50,840 nucleotides of DNA from Gemmatimonas sp. Lineage in GTDB: Bacteria; Gemmatimonadota; Gemmatimonadetes; Gemmatimonadales; Gemmatimonadaceae. Numbering within the stretch: the stretch's first letter is position 1; every line of letters begins with the position of its first letter. A program made the position numbers and the translations under genes. This document shows positions 33,205 through 42,247 of the stretch, in pieces. The stretch is from positions 1-50,840 of the forward strand of contig JAABRL010000029.1 in assembly GCA_011390935.1 (NCBI GenBank), given 5' to 3'. The notes beneath the pieces were generated by a model that did no database searches, was not told where the DNA came from, and saw only the letters and a program-made list of their open reading frames with translations.

Positions 33205-34644
33205 GTGACTGAAAAAACTCGCCCCTCCTCTCGCGCGCGTATGGCGGTCGCCACGCGCCGCTCGCGGCTTCCTGTGCTCGGTGCGCTTTCGGCGTGTGTG
33301 CTGGCCGCCGGCCTTGGCGCGTGCTCGCTCAACGACGTGCCCGGGCTGCAGCTCCCCACGGCGCCGCTCGACACGACGACACCGCGTCCACCGCAATCGG
33401 TGCAGACGTGGCTCGACACCAACAGCACCACGGTACGATCGATCGAGTTCACCGACACCGACTTCACCGATCTCGCGCCGCTGCGCGACGCGATCGGGTC
33501 GGCACGCATCGTGATGCTCGGCGAACAGTCCGGCCTCGATGGCACCACCTTCCGCGCCAAGGCGCGACTGGTGCGCTACCTGCACGAAGAACTCGGCTTC
33601 AACGTGCTCGTCTTCGAGTCCGGGTTTTACGATCTGCAGGCCGCGTGGGCACGCATCGAGGCCGGCGGGGACGCAGCGGCGGCATCGCGAGCGTCCGTGA
33701 GTGCGGCGTGGCGGAACAGCGCGGAGGTGCAGCCGCTCTTCGGGTACCTCGAGGATCGCGCGCGGTCATCGCGTCCGCTGCGACTCGCCGGCATCACACC
33801 GGAGTTTACGGGGCCGGCAACTGATGGCACGGGCGCCGGGTTCGCCGACGATCTCGAGGGGTATCTCACCTCGGTGGCGTCGCCGCTGCTGTCAGCGGAG
33901 TGGTGGCCCTCGTTCCGGGGCGCGATGCACCGACTCGCCACACGAGCCGACGGGGCGGCACCGCCGGACAGTGCAGACCGTGCGGCCCTCACGTTCGGCC
34001 TTCCGCGCCTGCGAAACGAAACGAATCGGCTGGTGAACGTCGCCCCGCCCGAGGATGCGGGGTTCTGGATCACCGCCACCTACGCGATCGAGAGCCAGTT
34101 TCGGCTGGTGACGGAACCGCTCCTGCCGGAGCTGCGCAACAATCTTCGCGATTCGTCGATGACCGAATCACTCGTGTGGCTCGCGCAAGCACGCTACCCG
34201 GCGGAAAAGCTGATCGTGTGGACCTCGTCGACGGCCAGTATTCGTTCCCCGCGCGAGCTCTTCACGCCGTTGGGTGAGGCCACGGGTCACGAGCGTGCCG
34301 TGCTCGGCACGCTGGCGCGCACGACCTTGGGTGACATCATCTACTCCATCGGCTTCCTCGCCGGCAGCGGCAGTTACGGCCCCGTTGCACCCACGGCCGC
34401 CGCACCGATACGTCCTCTGGTGTCGCCGCTCCCTGAGAGCTGGGACGGTCTTTTCCTGGCCACGGGCAAGCCGTTCGCGTTTCTGCACCTGCGTCGCGAG
34501 CCGCTGACCGCGGAAACGGTCTGGCTCTACACACCGCGCGTGTCGCGCGCGATCGGGTACCAGCAGACCCTCGCGCGTTGGCCGTTGGTGTACGACGCGT
34601 TTTTCTTCACGGCGGGCATGACACCGGTCACGGCGTCCCCCTGA
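33205..34644 (+). CDS. Erythromycin-esterase-like lipoprotein, catalytic His missing
   Basis: 479 aa from a GTG at 33205; an ATG at 33241 is the alternative. Signal sequence with lipobox AAGLGAC. The Ere-like fold is recognised from RIVMLGEQSG, LVRYLHEELGFNVLVFESGF and MTESLVWLAQARYPAEKLIVWTS. In Ere enzymes the first motif is GExTHG and the later one WAHN with catalytic histidines; here these read GEQSG and WTSST, so the catalytic histidines are absent. It is therefore unlikely to hydrolyse macrolides and may be a binding or structural protein at the outer membrane or periplasm. Transcribed alone, ending at the hairpin 34651-34683. Confidence 0.75.
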   Translation: MTEKTRPSSRARMAVATRRSRLPVLGALSACVLAAGLGACSLNDVPGLQLPTAPLDTTTPRPPQSVQTWLDTNSTTVRSIEFTDTDFTDLAPLRDAIGSARIVMLGEQSGLDGTTFRAKARLVRYLHEELGFNVLVFESGFYDLQAAWARIEAGGDAAAASRASVSAAWRNSAEVQPLFGYLEDRARSSRPLRLAGITPEFTGPATDGTGAGFADDLEGYLTSVASPLLSAEWWPSFRGAMHRLATRADGAAPPDSADRAALTFGLPRLRNETNRLVNVAPPEDAGFWITATYAIESQFRLVTEPLLPELRNNLRDSSMTESLVWLAQARYPAEKLIVWTSSTASIRSPRELFTPLGEATGHERAVLGTLARTTLGDIIYSIGFLAGSGSYGPVAPTAAAPIRPLVSPLPESWDGLFLATGKPFAFLHLRREPLTAETVWLYTPRVSRAIGYQQTLARWPLVYDAFFFTAGMTPVTASP

Positions 34645-34650
34645 ACGCAC

Positions 34651-34683
34651 ATGGGGCGCACCGATTGGCATCGGGCGCCCCAT
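34651..34683. terminator. Two-part stem between convergent genes
   Basis: ATGGGGCGC (34651-34659) pairs with GCGCCCCAT (34675-34683); inside it CCGAT (34661-34665) pairs with ATCGG (34670-34674) around TGGC, leaving one bulged A. It lies between the stop of the Ere-like gene (34644) and that of the minus gene ending at 34707, so it could serve both. No U-run. Confidence 0.6.
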
Positions 34684-34706
34684 TGATCACGCGTTCGCGA
34701 CGATGG

Positions 34707-35501
34707 TCAGCGTCGCCGGCCCGTCCAAAGGGCGATCAGTCCGCACTGAATATTCCCCGCCGACCGCTGCAGCTCTGCCGGAACCGAACCCACGCTGCCA
34801 TAGATCTCGATCGCGGCAAGGCTCGGCGCCGTCACCATGTCGTCGATCGAAATCAGTGAGCTGACCGGCGGCGGATTCACGCGATTCTCCAGCAGCTCCT
34901 CGAGCGTGCCACTGACGCGCATGCCGTCGAGCAGAATGGTCATGCCGCACATGCCACCGCGACCGGTGAGCAGCGAGCGGCTCATGTCGTAGCGCTGCAC
35001 CTTGACGAGGTTCTCGCCCTGCAGCATCTGCGTGAGCTTGATGGGGTTGCGCATCTCGAGCTCTTCGGGCGTGATCATGCGCGCCGAGTAAGCTCCGCGC
35101 TGTACGCGCTGGACACGATCGTAGAAGCCGCTGCGCCCGAGCGGCGTGTCGGCGCGTCCCACGACCTGCACACTTTGAATGGAGCGAGGCAGCAGACGCA
35201 GCGCGACGGCGAACTCGCCGGTGACATCGGAGCGGTTGACCCAGCCACCGAACGGATCGTAGCCGATGCGTCGCACCTGAAAGCGAATCGAATCCTTGGG
35301 CGCTTCGCTGAAGATCACCATGCCCGAGTCGTCGGCGACGCGTGACACGCCGTCACGCAGCGTCACCAGCGCGTACGGCACCGGCTTCGTTTCGGGATCG
35401 AGGATGCGGATTACGGTGCGCCCCTCTTGTGCGTGCGCCGTGGCTGTGCCGAACGATGGCGCGGCAAGCAGTAGCACGGCAGCGAGCAAGTGCCTCATCA
35501 T
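34707..35501 (-). CDS. TonB plug-only protein with regulatory beta domain
   Basis: 264 aa. Signal peptide about 1-25 (HLLAAVLLLAAPSFG, ending HAQEG), carboxypeptidase-regulatory-like domain about 27-110 (IRILDPETKPVPYALVTLRD), then a plug-like segment (LGRSGFYDRVQRVQRG, LTQMLQGENLVKVQ, MTILLDGMRV) containing the LDG motif of plug domains. There is no beta-barrel after it, and the protein ends about 90 residues past the plug core. AGGAG 9 nt before the ATG at 35501 supports the start. Such short plug proteins recur in Bacteroidota/Gemmatimonadota-type genomes; their role is unknown. Confidence 0.75.
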   Translation of the reverse strand: MMRHLLAAVLLLAAPSFGTATAHAQEGRTVIRILDPETKPVPYALVTLRDGVSRVADDSGMVIFSEAPKDSIRFQVRRIGYDPFGGWVNRSDVTGEFAVALRLLPRSIQSVQVVGRADTPLGRSGFYDRVQRVQRGAYSARMITPEELEMRNPIKLTQMLQGENLVKVQRYDMSRSLLTGRGGMCGMTILLDGMRVSGTLEELLENRVNPPPVSSLISIDDMVTAPSLAAIEIYGSVGSVPAELQRSAGNIQCGLIALWTGRRR

Positions 35502-35678
35502 CAGTCTGGACTCCTGAAGGTTCAGGCCGTGGGAAGAGAATGTCACAATATACCCTATCGTCCCACGGCGGGTCCTGCGCAACGCGCGTCCCTGCTTGCC
35601 CGACCGCGCCTCGTCGTGCAAACTGATAGGAACGGGCTGTTCGGTGCAGCCTTCCCCCCTCCAGCGACGCCGCTCGGC

Positions 35679-38456
35679 ATGACCGCCCCTCGCACTGCGA
35701 CCTGTCCCACCTGCAGCACCGTCGTCGCCGACAGCGACCGGTTCTGCAAGTCGTGCGGTACCGTCGTCAGCGGGATCTCGGCGTCTCTGCCGATCGGTGG
35801 CCACGCGTACCCACCGGCAGAGACGGCGACGCCAGCGGGCGCGCCACTGAGCGCGTCCTCGCCGTGGGAGCTGGTGCTTTCGCGCCTGCGGTCCGTCACG
35901 GACGGTGAGTTCGAGATCGGCCGCGAACTGGGGCGGGGCGGCATGGCCGCGGTGTTTCTGGCACAAGACCTCGCGCTCAATCGTCGCGTGGCGATCAAGG
36001 TCATGGCGCCGGGCCTCATGCTCGGCGAAGGCATGGTGCAGCGCTTCCGACAGGAGGCGATCACCATCGCCAATCTCTCGCACGCGCACATCGTCACGAT
36101 CCATGCCGTGCGACAGCTGCAGGATCTGCACTTCTTCGTGATGCAGTTCGTGGAAGGGCAAGCCCTCGAGGCCGTCCTGCGCACGCACGGCCCGCTGCCC
36201 GTCGATGTGGTGCGCGTCATCCTGCATCACGTGGGCTCGGCGCTGGCCTATGCGCATCGCCGAGGCGTGGTGCATCGCGACATCAAGCCCGGCAACATTC
36301 TGCTCAGCGGCGACGGTGATGCGCTCGTCACCGACTTCGGCATCGCGAAGGTGGCCGAGGGGCCGACGCAGACGCAGACGGGCATGGTCGTGGGCACGCC
36401 CACCTACATGAGCCCCGAGCAGTGTTATGCGCAGGAACTCGACGGGTCGAGCGATCAGTACTCGCTCGGCATCGTGGCGTACCAGATGCTGACGGGGCAT
36501 GTGCCGTTTTCGGGTGCCGCGTTCGAGATCATGAAGGGACACACCACCGACCCCGTTCCGCCCATGCGTGCGGTACGACCGGAGATTCCCGAGTCGGTGG
36601 AGGCGGCCGTGCTGCGCATGCTGGCCAAGAAGCCAGCGGAGCGCTTTGCGTCATTCGGCGATGCACTGGCGGCGCTTGGCGCGCACGCCATCGGCGAAGA
36701 CTCCCCGTTGCGGGCCGAGTTGGTACGGCTTGCGGCCGTCGAAGAGCGTCGCGAGCAGCTCGGGGAGCTGTTGCGCACACCGTCGGCGTCCGAGTCGGGC
36801 ACGCGGCGGCGCAGCAGCGGTGCCACGCCGGCCGCGATTCCCGCCGCCACCCCGGCCGCAGTTCCCGCCGCCACGCCGGCTCCGGTCACGCCCGTCGTGT
36901 CGGCGCTGTCGCTGTCGGCCATGCCGGACGAGGTGCGCGTTGGCGACACGTTCCGCGTGCACGCCGCACCGCTCGATGCGACGGGCCATCCGATGGCGCG
37001 CGCCGTACAGTGGAGCGCGGTCGGCACCGCGGTGGAGGTGACCGCCGACGGGACGCTGCGCGCCCTTGCCCCCGGGCGCGCGGCGCTGAATGCCGCGTGT
37101 GATGACGTGTACGAGACGGTCGTGCTCACCGTCCTGCCGGCTCTGGCCGCGGCGTCCGGAGCCGGCGCTGCGCTCCCCTCGGCGTCGAGCGGCGTCCGCG
37201 ATCGCACGGCGGCCCCGATCAACGCCACGGCGGTGCTCGCCGGCGGGCTCGATGCCGTCACGCCGGCACCCGTCACGCCGGCACCCGTCACGCCGGCACC
37301 GGTCACGCCCGCACCGATCACGCCGGCACCGATCACGCCGGCACCGGTCACGCCGGCACCGGTCACAACAGCCCCGAGCGCGACGTCAGCGCCACCGTTG
37401 TCGGCGCCACCGAGCGTGAGCAGGCCCGCGTCGCGCCCGCCGTGGATCTACGCCGCGGCGGCGATCCCGCTGCTGCTGGTCGCGTTCCTGCTCTTCAAGC
37501 CGAGCGCCGACGACGGGAGCAGTGCGCCGCCGCCGGAGCCGACGACGACGACGCCGGCACCGATCGCACAGAACACCACGCCCGCCGAGACGGAGCCCCC
37601 GCCGCTGGACGAACCGGCGGATGACCCGACACCAGCTGCGACGCCAACGCCGAGTGGTCCGACGTTGCTGCTGCGATTTCTACCGCCGCCGTCCACGTCG
37701 CTGCGCGCCTCCGAAACGCTGCGCCTGCGCGTGGCAGCGCGCGATGCCGCGAGCGGTCGCGACGTGCCGACGCCGCGCGTGCGCTTCACCAGCAGCGACC
37801 GCAGCATCGCCCGGGTGGACAACACCACCGGTGAGGTGACCGCTGTGCGCGCCGGTCGCGTCACGATCACGGCCGACGCCGGTGACAACGTCACGTCCAC
37901 GCTGGCGCTCTCGGTGCTGGCGGAGGTGACCACGGCGCAGACGTCCCCTGCCCCATCGCCCGCCGCCGCGCCGCCGTCGCAGGGCGCGGCCACGCCGCCG
38001 ACGAATGTGGCAGCAGGTGCGGGCGCGGCCGCGGTCACCACGCCCCCGCCGGCGACCACGCTTCCCGTGACGGAACCAACAGCGCCCGTGGCCGCGCCCG
38101 TGGCCACGCCCGCGCAACTCGAATCGCAAGCGCGCAGCGTCATCACCGCGTATGCGCGCGCGTACGAATCGCGCGAGCTCGACCGCGTGCGCAGCGTCTG
38201 GCCCGGCCTGACCGAGAGCTTCGCCAGCGGCCTCTCCGCCTTCTTCGATCTGGCGCGCGACGTGCGCGTCACGATCAATAGCATCGACGCGCCGGACGGC
38301 TTCAATGGCGCCGTCGGCGCGCGCACCAGCGTGTCGGCGCGTGTGACCATTCGCTTCAACGACGGGCGCCGCGGCCAGACGCAATCGGATCGCTGGCCCG
38401 TCACCCTGCAGCGCGAGGCCGCCGGCTGGCGCATCGTGTCGGTGGGCGGTGCCTGA
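35679..38456 (+). CDS. Zinc-ribbon transmembrane Ser/Thr protein kinase with Ig-like domains
   Basis: 925 aa. A zinc ribbon (Cys9, Cys12, Cys23, Cys26) precedes the kinase domain at about 78-345: GRGGMAAVFLA loop, Lys107 in VAIKVM, HRDIKPGN at 199-206, DFGIAK at 219-224, GTPTYMSPEQ. An Ig-like Big2-type domain (about 405-487), a Thr-Pro-Ala-Pro-Val repeat (about 527-565) and a transmembrane helix (about 588-606, IYAAAAIPLLLVAFLLF) follow. Outside lie a second Ig-like domain (about 664-750) and a C-terminal NTF2-like domain (about 812-925, SVITAYARAYESRELDRVRSVW). A Hanks-type sensor kinase reading an extracytoplasmic cue is the likely role. Divergent from the plug-only gene. Confidence 0.92.
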   Translation: MTAPRTATCPTCSTVVADSDRFCKSCGTVVSGISASLPIGGHAYPPAETATPAGAPLSASSPWELVLSRLRSVTDGEFEIGRELGRGGMAAVFLAQDLALNRRVAIKVMAPGLMLGEGMVQRFRQEAITIANLSHAHIVTIHAVRQLQDLHFFVMQFVEGQALEAVLRTHGPLPVDVVRVILHHVGSALAYAHRRGVVHRDIKPGNILLSGDGDALVTDFGIAKVAEGPTQTQTGMVVGTPTYMSPEQCYAQELDGSSDQYSLGIVAYQMLTGHVPFSGAAFEIMKGHTTDPVPPMRAVRPEIPESVEAAVLRMLAKKPAERFASFGDALAALGAHAIGEDSPLRAELVRLAAVEERREQLGELLRTPSASESGTRRRSSGATPAAIPAATPAAVPAATPAPVTPVVSALSLSAMPDEVRVGDTFRVHAAPLDATGHPMARAVQWSAVGTAVEVTADGTLRALAPGRAALNAACDDVYETVVLTVLPALAAASGAGAALPSASSGVRDRTAAPINATAVLAGGLDAVTPAPVTPAPVTPAPVTPAPITPAPITPAPVTPAPVTTAPSATSAPPLSAPPSVSRPASRPPWIYAAAAIPLLLVAFLLFKPSADDGSSAPPPEPTTTTPAPIAQNTTPAETEPPPLDEPADDPTPAATPTPSGPTLLLRFLPPPSTSLRASETLRLRVAARDAASGRDVPTPRVRFTSSDRSIARVDNTTGEVTAVRAGRVTITADAGDNVTSTLALSVLAEVTTAQTSPAPSPAAAPPSQGAATPPTNVAAGAGAAAVTTPPPATTLPVTEPTAPVAAPVATPAQLESQARSVITAYARAYESRELDRVRSVWPGLTESFASGLSAFFDLARDVRVTINSIDAPDGFNGAVGARTSVSARVTIRFNDGRRGQTQSDRWPVTLQREAAGWRIVSVGGA
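37257..37361 (+). repeat. 15-bp tandem repeat encoding TPAPV/I
   Basis: Seven near-identical 15-bp units (type GTCACGCCGGCACCC, varying only in silent or V/I positions) inside the kinase gene. It encodes the Pro-rich linker between the first Ig-like domain and the membrane helix. Copy number probably varies between strains, which would change linker length without breaking the frame. Confidence 0.85.
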
Positions 38457-38650
38457 TGATCGAATCCCGACTCAGACGTCGCTGTCCTTGCTGAGGCGGA
38501 TCGCGCGCCTATGACGTGGTGTTGGTCCGCGGGAGCGGGGCCATGCTGCGTCATGCTGTCCTGTTCTTGCGTGGACGTACGAGACGTGCAACACCCATCC
38601 GTTCGTGCTCCCCCCTCCGCCGTTCCCTCCGATCTCCTCCCCCCGCTGCG

Positions 38651-41600
38651 ATGCCGCGCGCCCACGTCATCACACCTCGCCATCCCGCGCGATTGCGTCA
38701 GCGCTGGTCGTGGCTGGTCGCCCTGCTGCTCTCCGTCGCCTGTAGCGGCGGAGATGGCCCACCCACAGCCCCCGACATCACGCTCACGGTGCCGTCCACC
38801 TCGCTCGAGATCGGCGGCAACGTACAGCTGAGCGCCCTCGGCGCACGAGGTCCCGTCACCTGGAGCTCCAGCAACACCGCGGTCGCGACCGTGGTAAGCA
38901 CCGGCTTCGTCACGGCGGTCGGCCCCGGGACCACCACGATCACGGTGAGTACGCCCACGCAGAGCGCGAACACCGTGCTCACCGTGACAGCGCCGCCGGC
39001 CATTGGCCTGGCCACGAACACCATCTCGTTCAGCGCGCGCGCCGGCGGCGCGAATCCGGCGCCGGCCTCGGTGGCGATTACCAATACCGCGCCCGGCTCG
39101 CTGCAGGGACTCTCCGTCGGCGAGATCACGTACAACGCGGGCGAGCCGAATGACTGGCTCACGGCGGCGCTCAGCGCCACGAGTGCCAGCAGTGCGCAGC
39201 CGGCGCAGCTGCAGCTGACCGCGTCGGTCGCCAGCCTGCCTGCCGGGAGCTACAGCGCGCGGCTGACCATCTCGGCCGCGCAGGCGTCGAACGGCCCGCA
39301 GGAGGTGACGGTGACGCTGGTGGTATCGCCGGCGCCCACGCTCGTCATTCCAACGACGGACGTGACGCTGTCGGTGGCGGGCGGCAGCACCACCGCGGTG
39401 GTCCGCACACTCGACGTCACCGCGGGGCTTCTCACCGACACGCTCACGGGTCTCACCGCAACGGTCAGCACCGCGCCAGGCGATCCGAGCGGCTGGCTCA
39501 CGGCCACGCTCGATCGGACCAGCACGCCGGCCGTGCTCCAGCTGTCTGCCCTGGCCGGCTCGCTCGTCCCCGGGAGTTACTCGGCGCAGGTTGCCGTCGC
39601 CGCGCCGGCGGCCGGTAACTCGCCGCAATTGGTGACCGTCACGCTCGAGGTCACGCAGCCTCCGGCGCTGGAGCTCTCGGCCACCTCCGCCCAGTTCAAC
39701 GCAGTCGTGGGCGGGGCCAATCCGTCGCCGCGGGCGATCGGCATTACGAACGTGGGCGAGGGCACGCTCACCCTCGGCGCGATCGAGGTGCTGTACCCGG
39801 CAGGAGCACCGACGGGGTGGCTGACCGCCGTGCGTTCCTCCCCCACCGCGCCGAGCACGCTGACGCTGCAGCCCACGACCGGCGCGCTGCCGGCCGGCAC
39901 GTATGCGGCGACGGTGCGTGTCAACGCGCCGGGCGCCGCGGGGGCTCCGGCGACCGTCGCGGTCACATTCGTGGTGGGTGAGGTGCCGAGTATCGCCCTG
40001 TCCGCCACCACGGCGTCCTTCCTTGCTGGGGTGGGGGGCAGCGACCCCGACGCCGCCGACATCACGATCACCAACAGTGGGGACGGGTCGCTCGAGGGCA
40101 TCGGGATTTCAGTGGCCTACGGGGCAGGCGCGACGGGCTGGTTGAACGCGGCGGTGAACACGACCACGGCGCCGGCCACACTCACGATGCAGCCGCGCAC
40201 CAGTGGCCTCGCCGCCGGCACGTACACCGCCACGATCAATGTGACCGCGCCGCTGGCCGACAACTCGCCGCGCACGGTCACCGTGTCCTTCACGCTCAGT
40301 TCCACGCCCAGCATCAGCCTGGCCCGCACGGAGGTGCCGATCACCGCACCAGTCGGCGGTGAGTCGGCGATCGAAACGGTGCTGATCGGCAATGGAGGCG
40401 GCGGCATGCTGACGGGGCTGCAAGCCAGCATCGAGTACGCCTCGGGCAGCAACTGGCTGAACGCGTCGTTGCTCGGCACCGTGGCCACGACGACGCTCAC
40501 CCTGCAAGCGTCGGCCGGCGCGCTCCCGGCCGGCACCTACACGGCTACGGTGCGCATCTCGTCGCCCGTGGCGATCAACTCACCGCGCACGATCACGGTC
40601 ACGCTGACGGTGGTCGCGCAGCCGGCGATCGCGTTGTCGGTTTCGTCGCGCGCGTTCTCGGCGGTCACGGGTGGCGCGAATCCGGCGGCGCAAACAGTGG
40701 CCGTCACAAACGCTGGCACCGGCTCGCTCACCGGCCTGTCGGCGAGCATCGGGTATTCCAGCGGCAGCGGCTGGCTGACGGCGACGTTGAACACGACGAC
40801 CGCGCCGGCCACGCTCACGTTGCAGCCAACCACCGCCGGCCTCGCCGCGGGCACGTACACGGCCACGGTGAGCGTGGTATCGCCGGTCGCGTTCAACAAC
40901 CCGCGAACGGTGACGGTGACCTTCACGGTGATCACACCACCGGCGATCGGGCTCAACGCGACGAGTCGCAGCTTCAGCGCCAACGCCGGTGGTGCGAATC
41001 CGTCGTCCCAGTCGGTGGCGATCACCAACACGGGCGGTGGCTCGCTGACCGGACTCGCGCGCACGATCAGCTACGGTTCCGGCAGCGGGTGGCTCACTGC
41101 CACGCTCAATACGACCACCGCGCCGGCCACGCTCACGCTGCAGCCCTCCACGGCTGGCCTCGGCGGCGGCACGTACACGGCGACGGTGAGCATCACCTCT
41201 CCGGTGGCCTCGAACTCACCGCGCACGGTCACGGTGACTTTCACAGTCGCGCCGACGATCGTGCTGAGCGCCACCAGTCGCAGCTTCACCGCGCCGAACG
41301 GCGGCGGCAATCCGGGATCGCAGTCGGTCGTGATCTCGAGTCAGAACGGCGGCACGATGACCGGCATCTCGCGCACGATTACCTACGGCAGCGGCAGCGG
41401 GTGGCTGAGCACGACGCTCAACACGACCACGGCGCCCGCGACGCTCACGATTCGGCCGCTTACCGGCTCGCTCACGGCCGGCACCTACACGGCGACCATC
41501 AACATCAGTGCAACCGGTGCAAGCAACGCACCGCGGGCGGTGACCGTCACGTTCACGGTGCCGCCGGCGGCGATCGGATTGAGCGCGACTGTACGATCGG

Positions 41601-42223
41601 CTGCGGCTGGCCAAGGAAACGGGACAGTGTCAATGAGTTCTGTCGCCGTGTCCAACACGGGCGCAGGGACGCTTACCGGAGTTGGGATCAGCGTGACTTA
41701 CCTGAGTGGGCCCTCCACTGGTTGGCTGACTGCGGCGCTGAGTAGTCCGACCGCCCCTGCCACGATCAGCCTGAGCGCCACGGCGGGTACGCCGTCCAAC
41801 ATGCGCGCGGTGGGAACGTACACCGCGCGAGTAAGAGTCTCAGCAGCAGGCGCAGCCAACAGCCCGGTCGACATTCAGGTAACGCTCGTGGTAGGACTCT
41901 CACTTACGAACAGCGGAGTCTTCTCGCAGGTCGGCGGATCCTGCTCAGGCTGCCACGTTTCTGGCGGCGTCGCCCCGTTCCTGAACACGCCGGCACTTTT
42001 CCGCAGCAACCAAGTCGGCGTTTTCACCACGGTGCGCTCCGGATTCCCGCTCGCGACCTCGATTCCTCGAAGGATAACTGCGGGCAACGCGACTCAGAGC
42101 TACTTGATGGCGCAGCTTGAGAAGCGAAGCGGAGCTTACGGCATGCCAACCGGCTCAGCGACTGTGTCACCAACTGTTCGGAATCTCATCGCCGCGTGGA
42201 TCAACGACGGCGCGCACCCGTAA
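38651..42223 (+). CDS. BACON-repeat lipoprotein with C-terminal c-type haem domain
   Basis: 1190 aa from the ATG at 38651. Lipobox LLLSVAC, Cys31. An N-terminal Big2-type Ig domain (about 40-114, ITLTVPSTSLEIGGNVQLSA, WSSSNTAVATV) is followed by nine repeats of about 107 aa with the BACON-like pattern: SFSA..GG.NP..Q.V.I.N.G.GSLTGL, GWLTATL, PATLTLQP, AAGTYTATV, NSPRTVTVTF. The last about 95 residues hold one haem motif CSGCH (Cys1098, Cys1101, His1102) and a candidate Met ligand 1165 in YGMPTG. An alternative ATG at 38543 has better GGGAG spacing but puts the signal peptide too far in. Probably an outer-membrane surface protein with one covalently bound haem. Its stop is 24 nt before a barrel-protein gene. 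Confidence 0.88.
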   Translation: MPRAHVITPRHPARLRQRWSWLVALLLSVACSGGDGPPTAPDITLTVPSTSLEIGGNVQLSALGARGPVTWSSSNTAVATVVSTGFVTAVGPGTTTITVSTPTQSANTVLTVTAPPAIGLATNTISFSARAGGANPAPASVAITNTAPGSLQGLSVGEITYNAGEPNDWLTAALSATSASSAQPAQLQLTASVASLPAGSYSARLTISAAQASNGPQEVTVTLVVSPAPTLVIPTTDVTLSVAGGSTTAVVRTLDVTAGLLTDTLTGLTATVSTAPGDPSGWLTATLDRTSTPAVLQLSALAGSLVPGSYSAQVAVAAPAAGNSPQLVTVTLEVTQPPALELSATSAQFNAVVGGANPSPRAIGITNVGEGTLTLGAIEVLYPAGAPTGWLTAVRSSPTAPSTLTLQPTTGALPAGTYAATVRVNAPGAAGAPATVAVTFVVGEVPSIALSATTASFLAGVGGSDPDAADITITNSGDGSLEGIGISVAYGAGATGWLNAAVNTTTAPATLTMQPRTSGLAAGTYTATINVTAPLADNSPRTVTVSFTLSSTPSISLARTEVPITAPVGGESAIETVLIGNGGGGMLTGLQASIEYASGSNWLNASLLGTVATTTLTLQASAGALPAGTYTATVRISSPVAINSPRTITVTLTVVAQPAIALSVSSRAFSAVTGGANPAAQTVAVTNAGTGSLTGLSASIGYSSGSGWLTATLNTTTAPATLTLQPTTAGLAAGTYTATVSVVSPVAFNNPRTVTVTFTVITPPAIGLNATSRSFSANAGGANPSSQSVAITNTGGGSLTGLARTISYGSGSGWLTATLNTTTAPATLTLQPSTAGLGGGTYTATVSITSPVASNSPRTVTVTFTVAPTIVLSATSRSFTAPNGGGNPGSQSVVISSQNGGTMTGISRTITYGSGSGWLSTTLNTTTAPATLTIRPLTGSLTAGTYTATINISATGASNAPRAVTVTFTVPPAAIGLSATVRSAAAGQGNGTVSMSSVAVSNTGAGTLTGVGISVTYLSGPSTGWLTAALSSPTAPATISLSATAGTPSNMRAVGTYTARVRVSAAGAANSPVDIQVTLVVGLSLTNSGVFSQVGGSCSGCHVSGGVAPFLNTPALFRSNQVGVFTTVRSGFPLATSIPRRITAGNATQSYLMAQLEKRSGAYGMPTGSATVSPTVRNLIAAWINDGAHP
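38992..41896 (+). repeat. Nine tandem BACON-like repeats (about 323 bp each)
   Basis: Repeats of about 323 bp. Units four to eight share close DNA identity, for example the stretch encoding NTTTAPATLTLQP, at about 40150, 40790, 41105 and 41417. Units one to three and nine are more divergent. The pattern fits repeated duplication or gene conversion in the middle of the array. Confidence 0.8.
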
Positions 42224-42247
42224 CAATTGACCCCCACCGGAGCATTC

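Noticed and set aside
37257..37361. Short regular repeats suggesting a CRISPR array
   Set aside because: Units are contiguous with no spacers and encode a Pro-rich linker in frame.
37448..39628. A 726-codon minus-strand open frame opposite the kinase and the BACON lipoprotein
   Set aside because: Antisense to well-supported genes, with a Gly/Arg/Val-rich artefactual translation.
38992..41896. Long repeats suggesting a mobile or satellite array
   Set aside because: All units stay in one reading frame of one protein and are protein-domain repeats.
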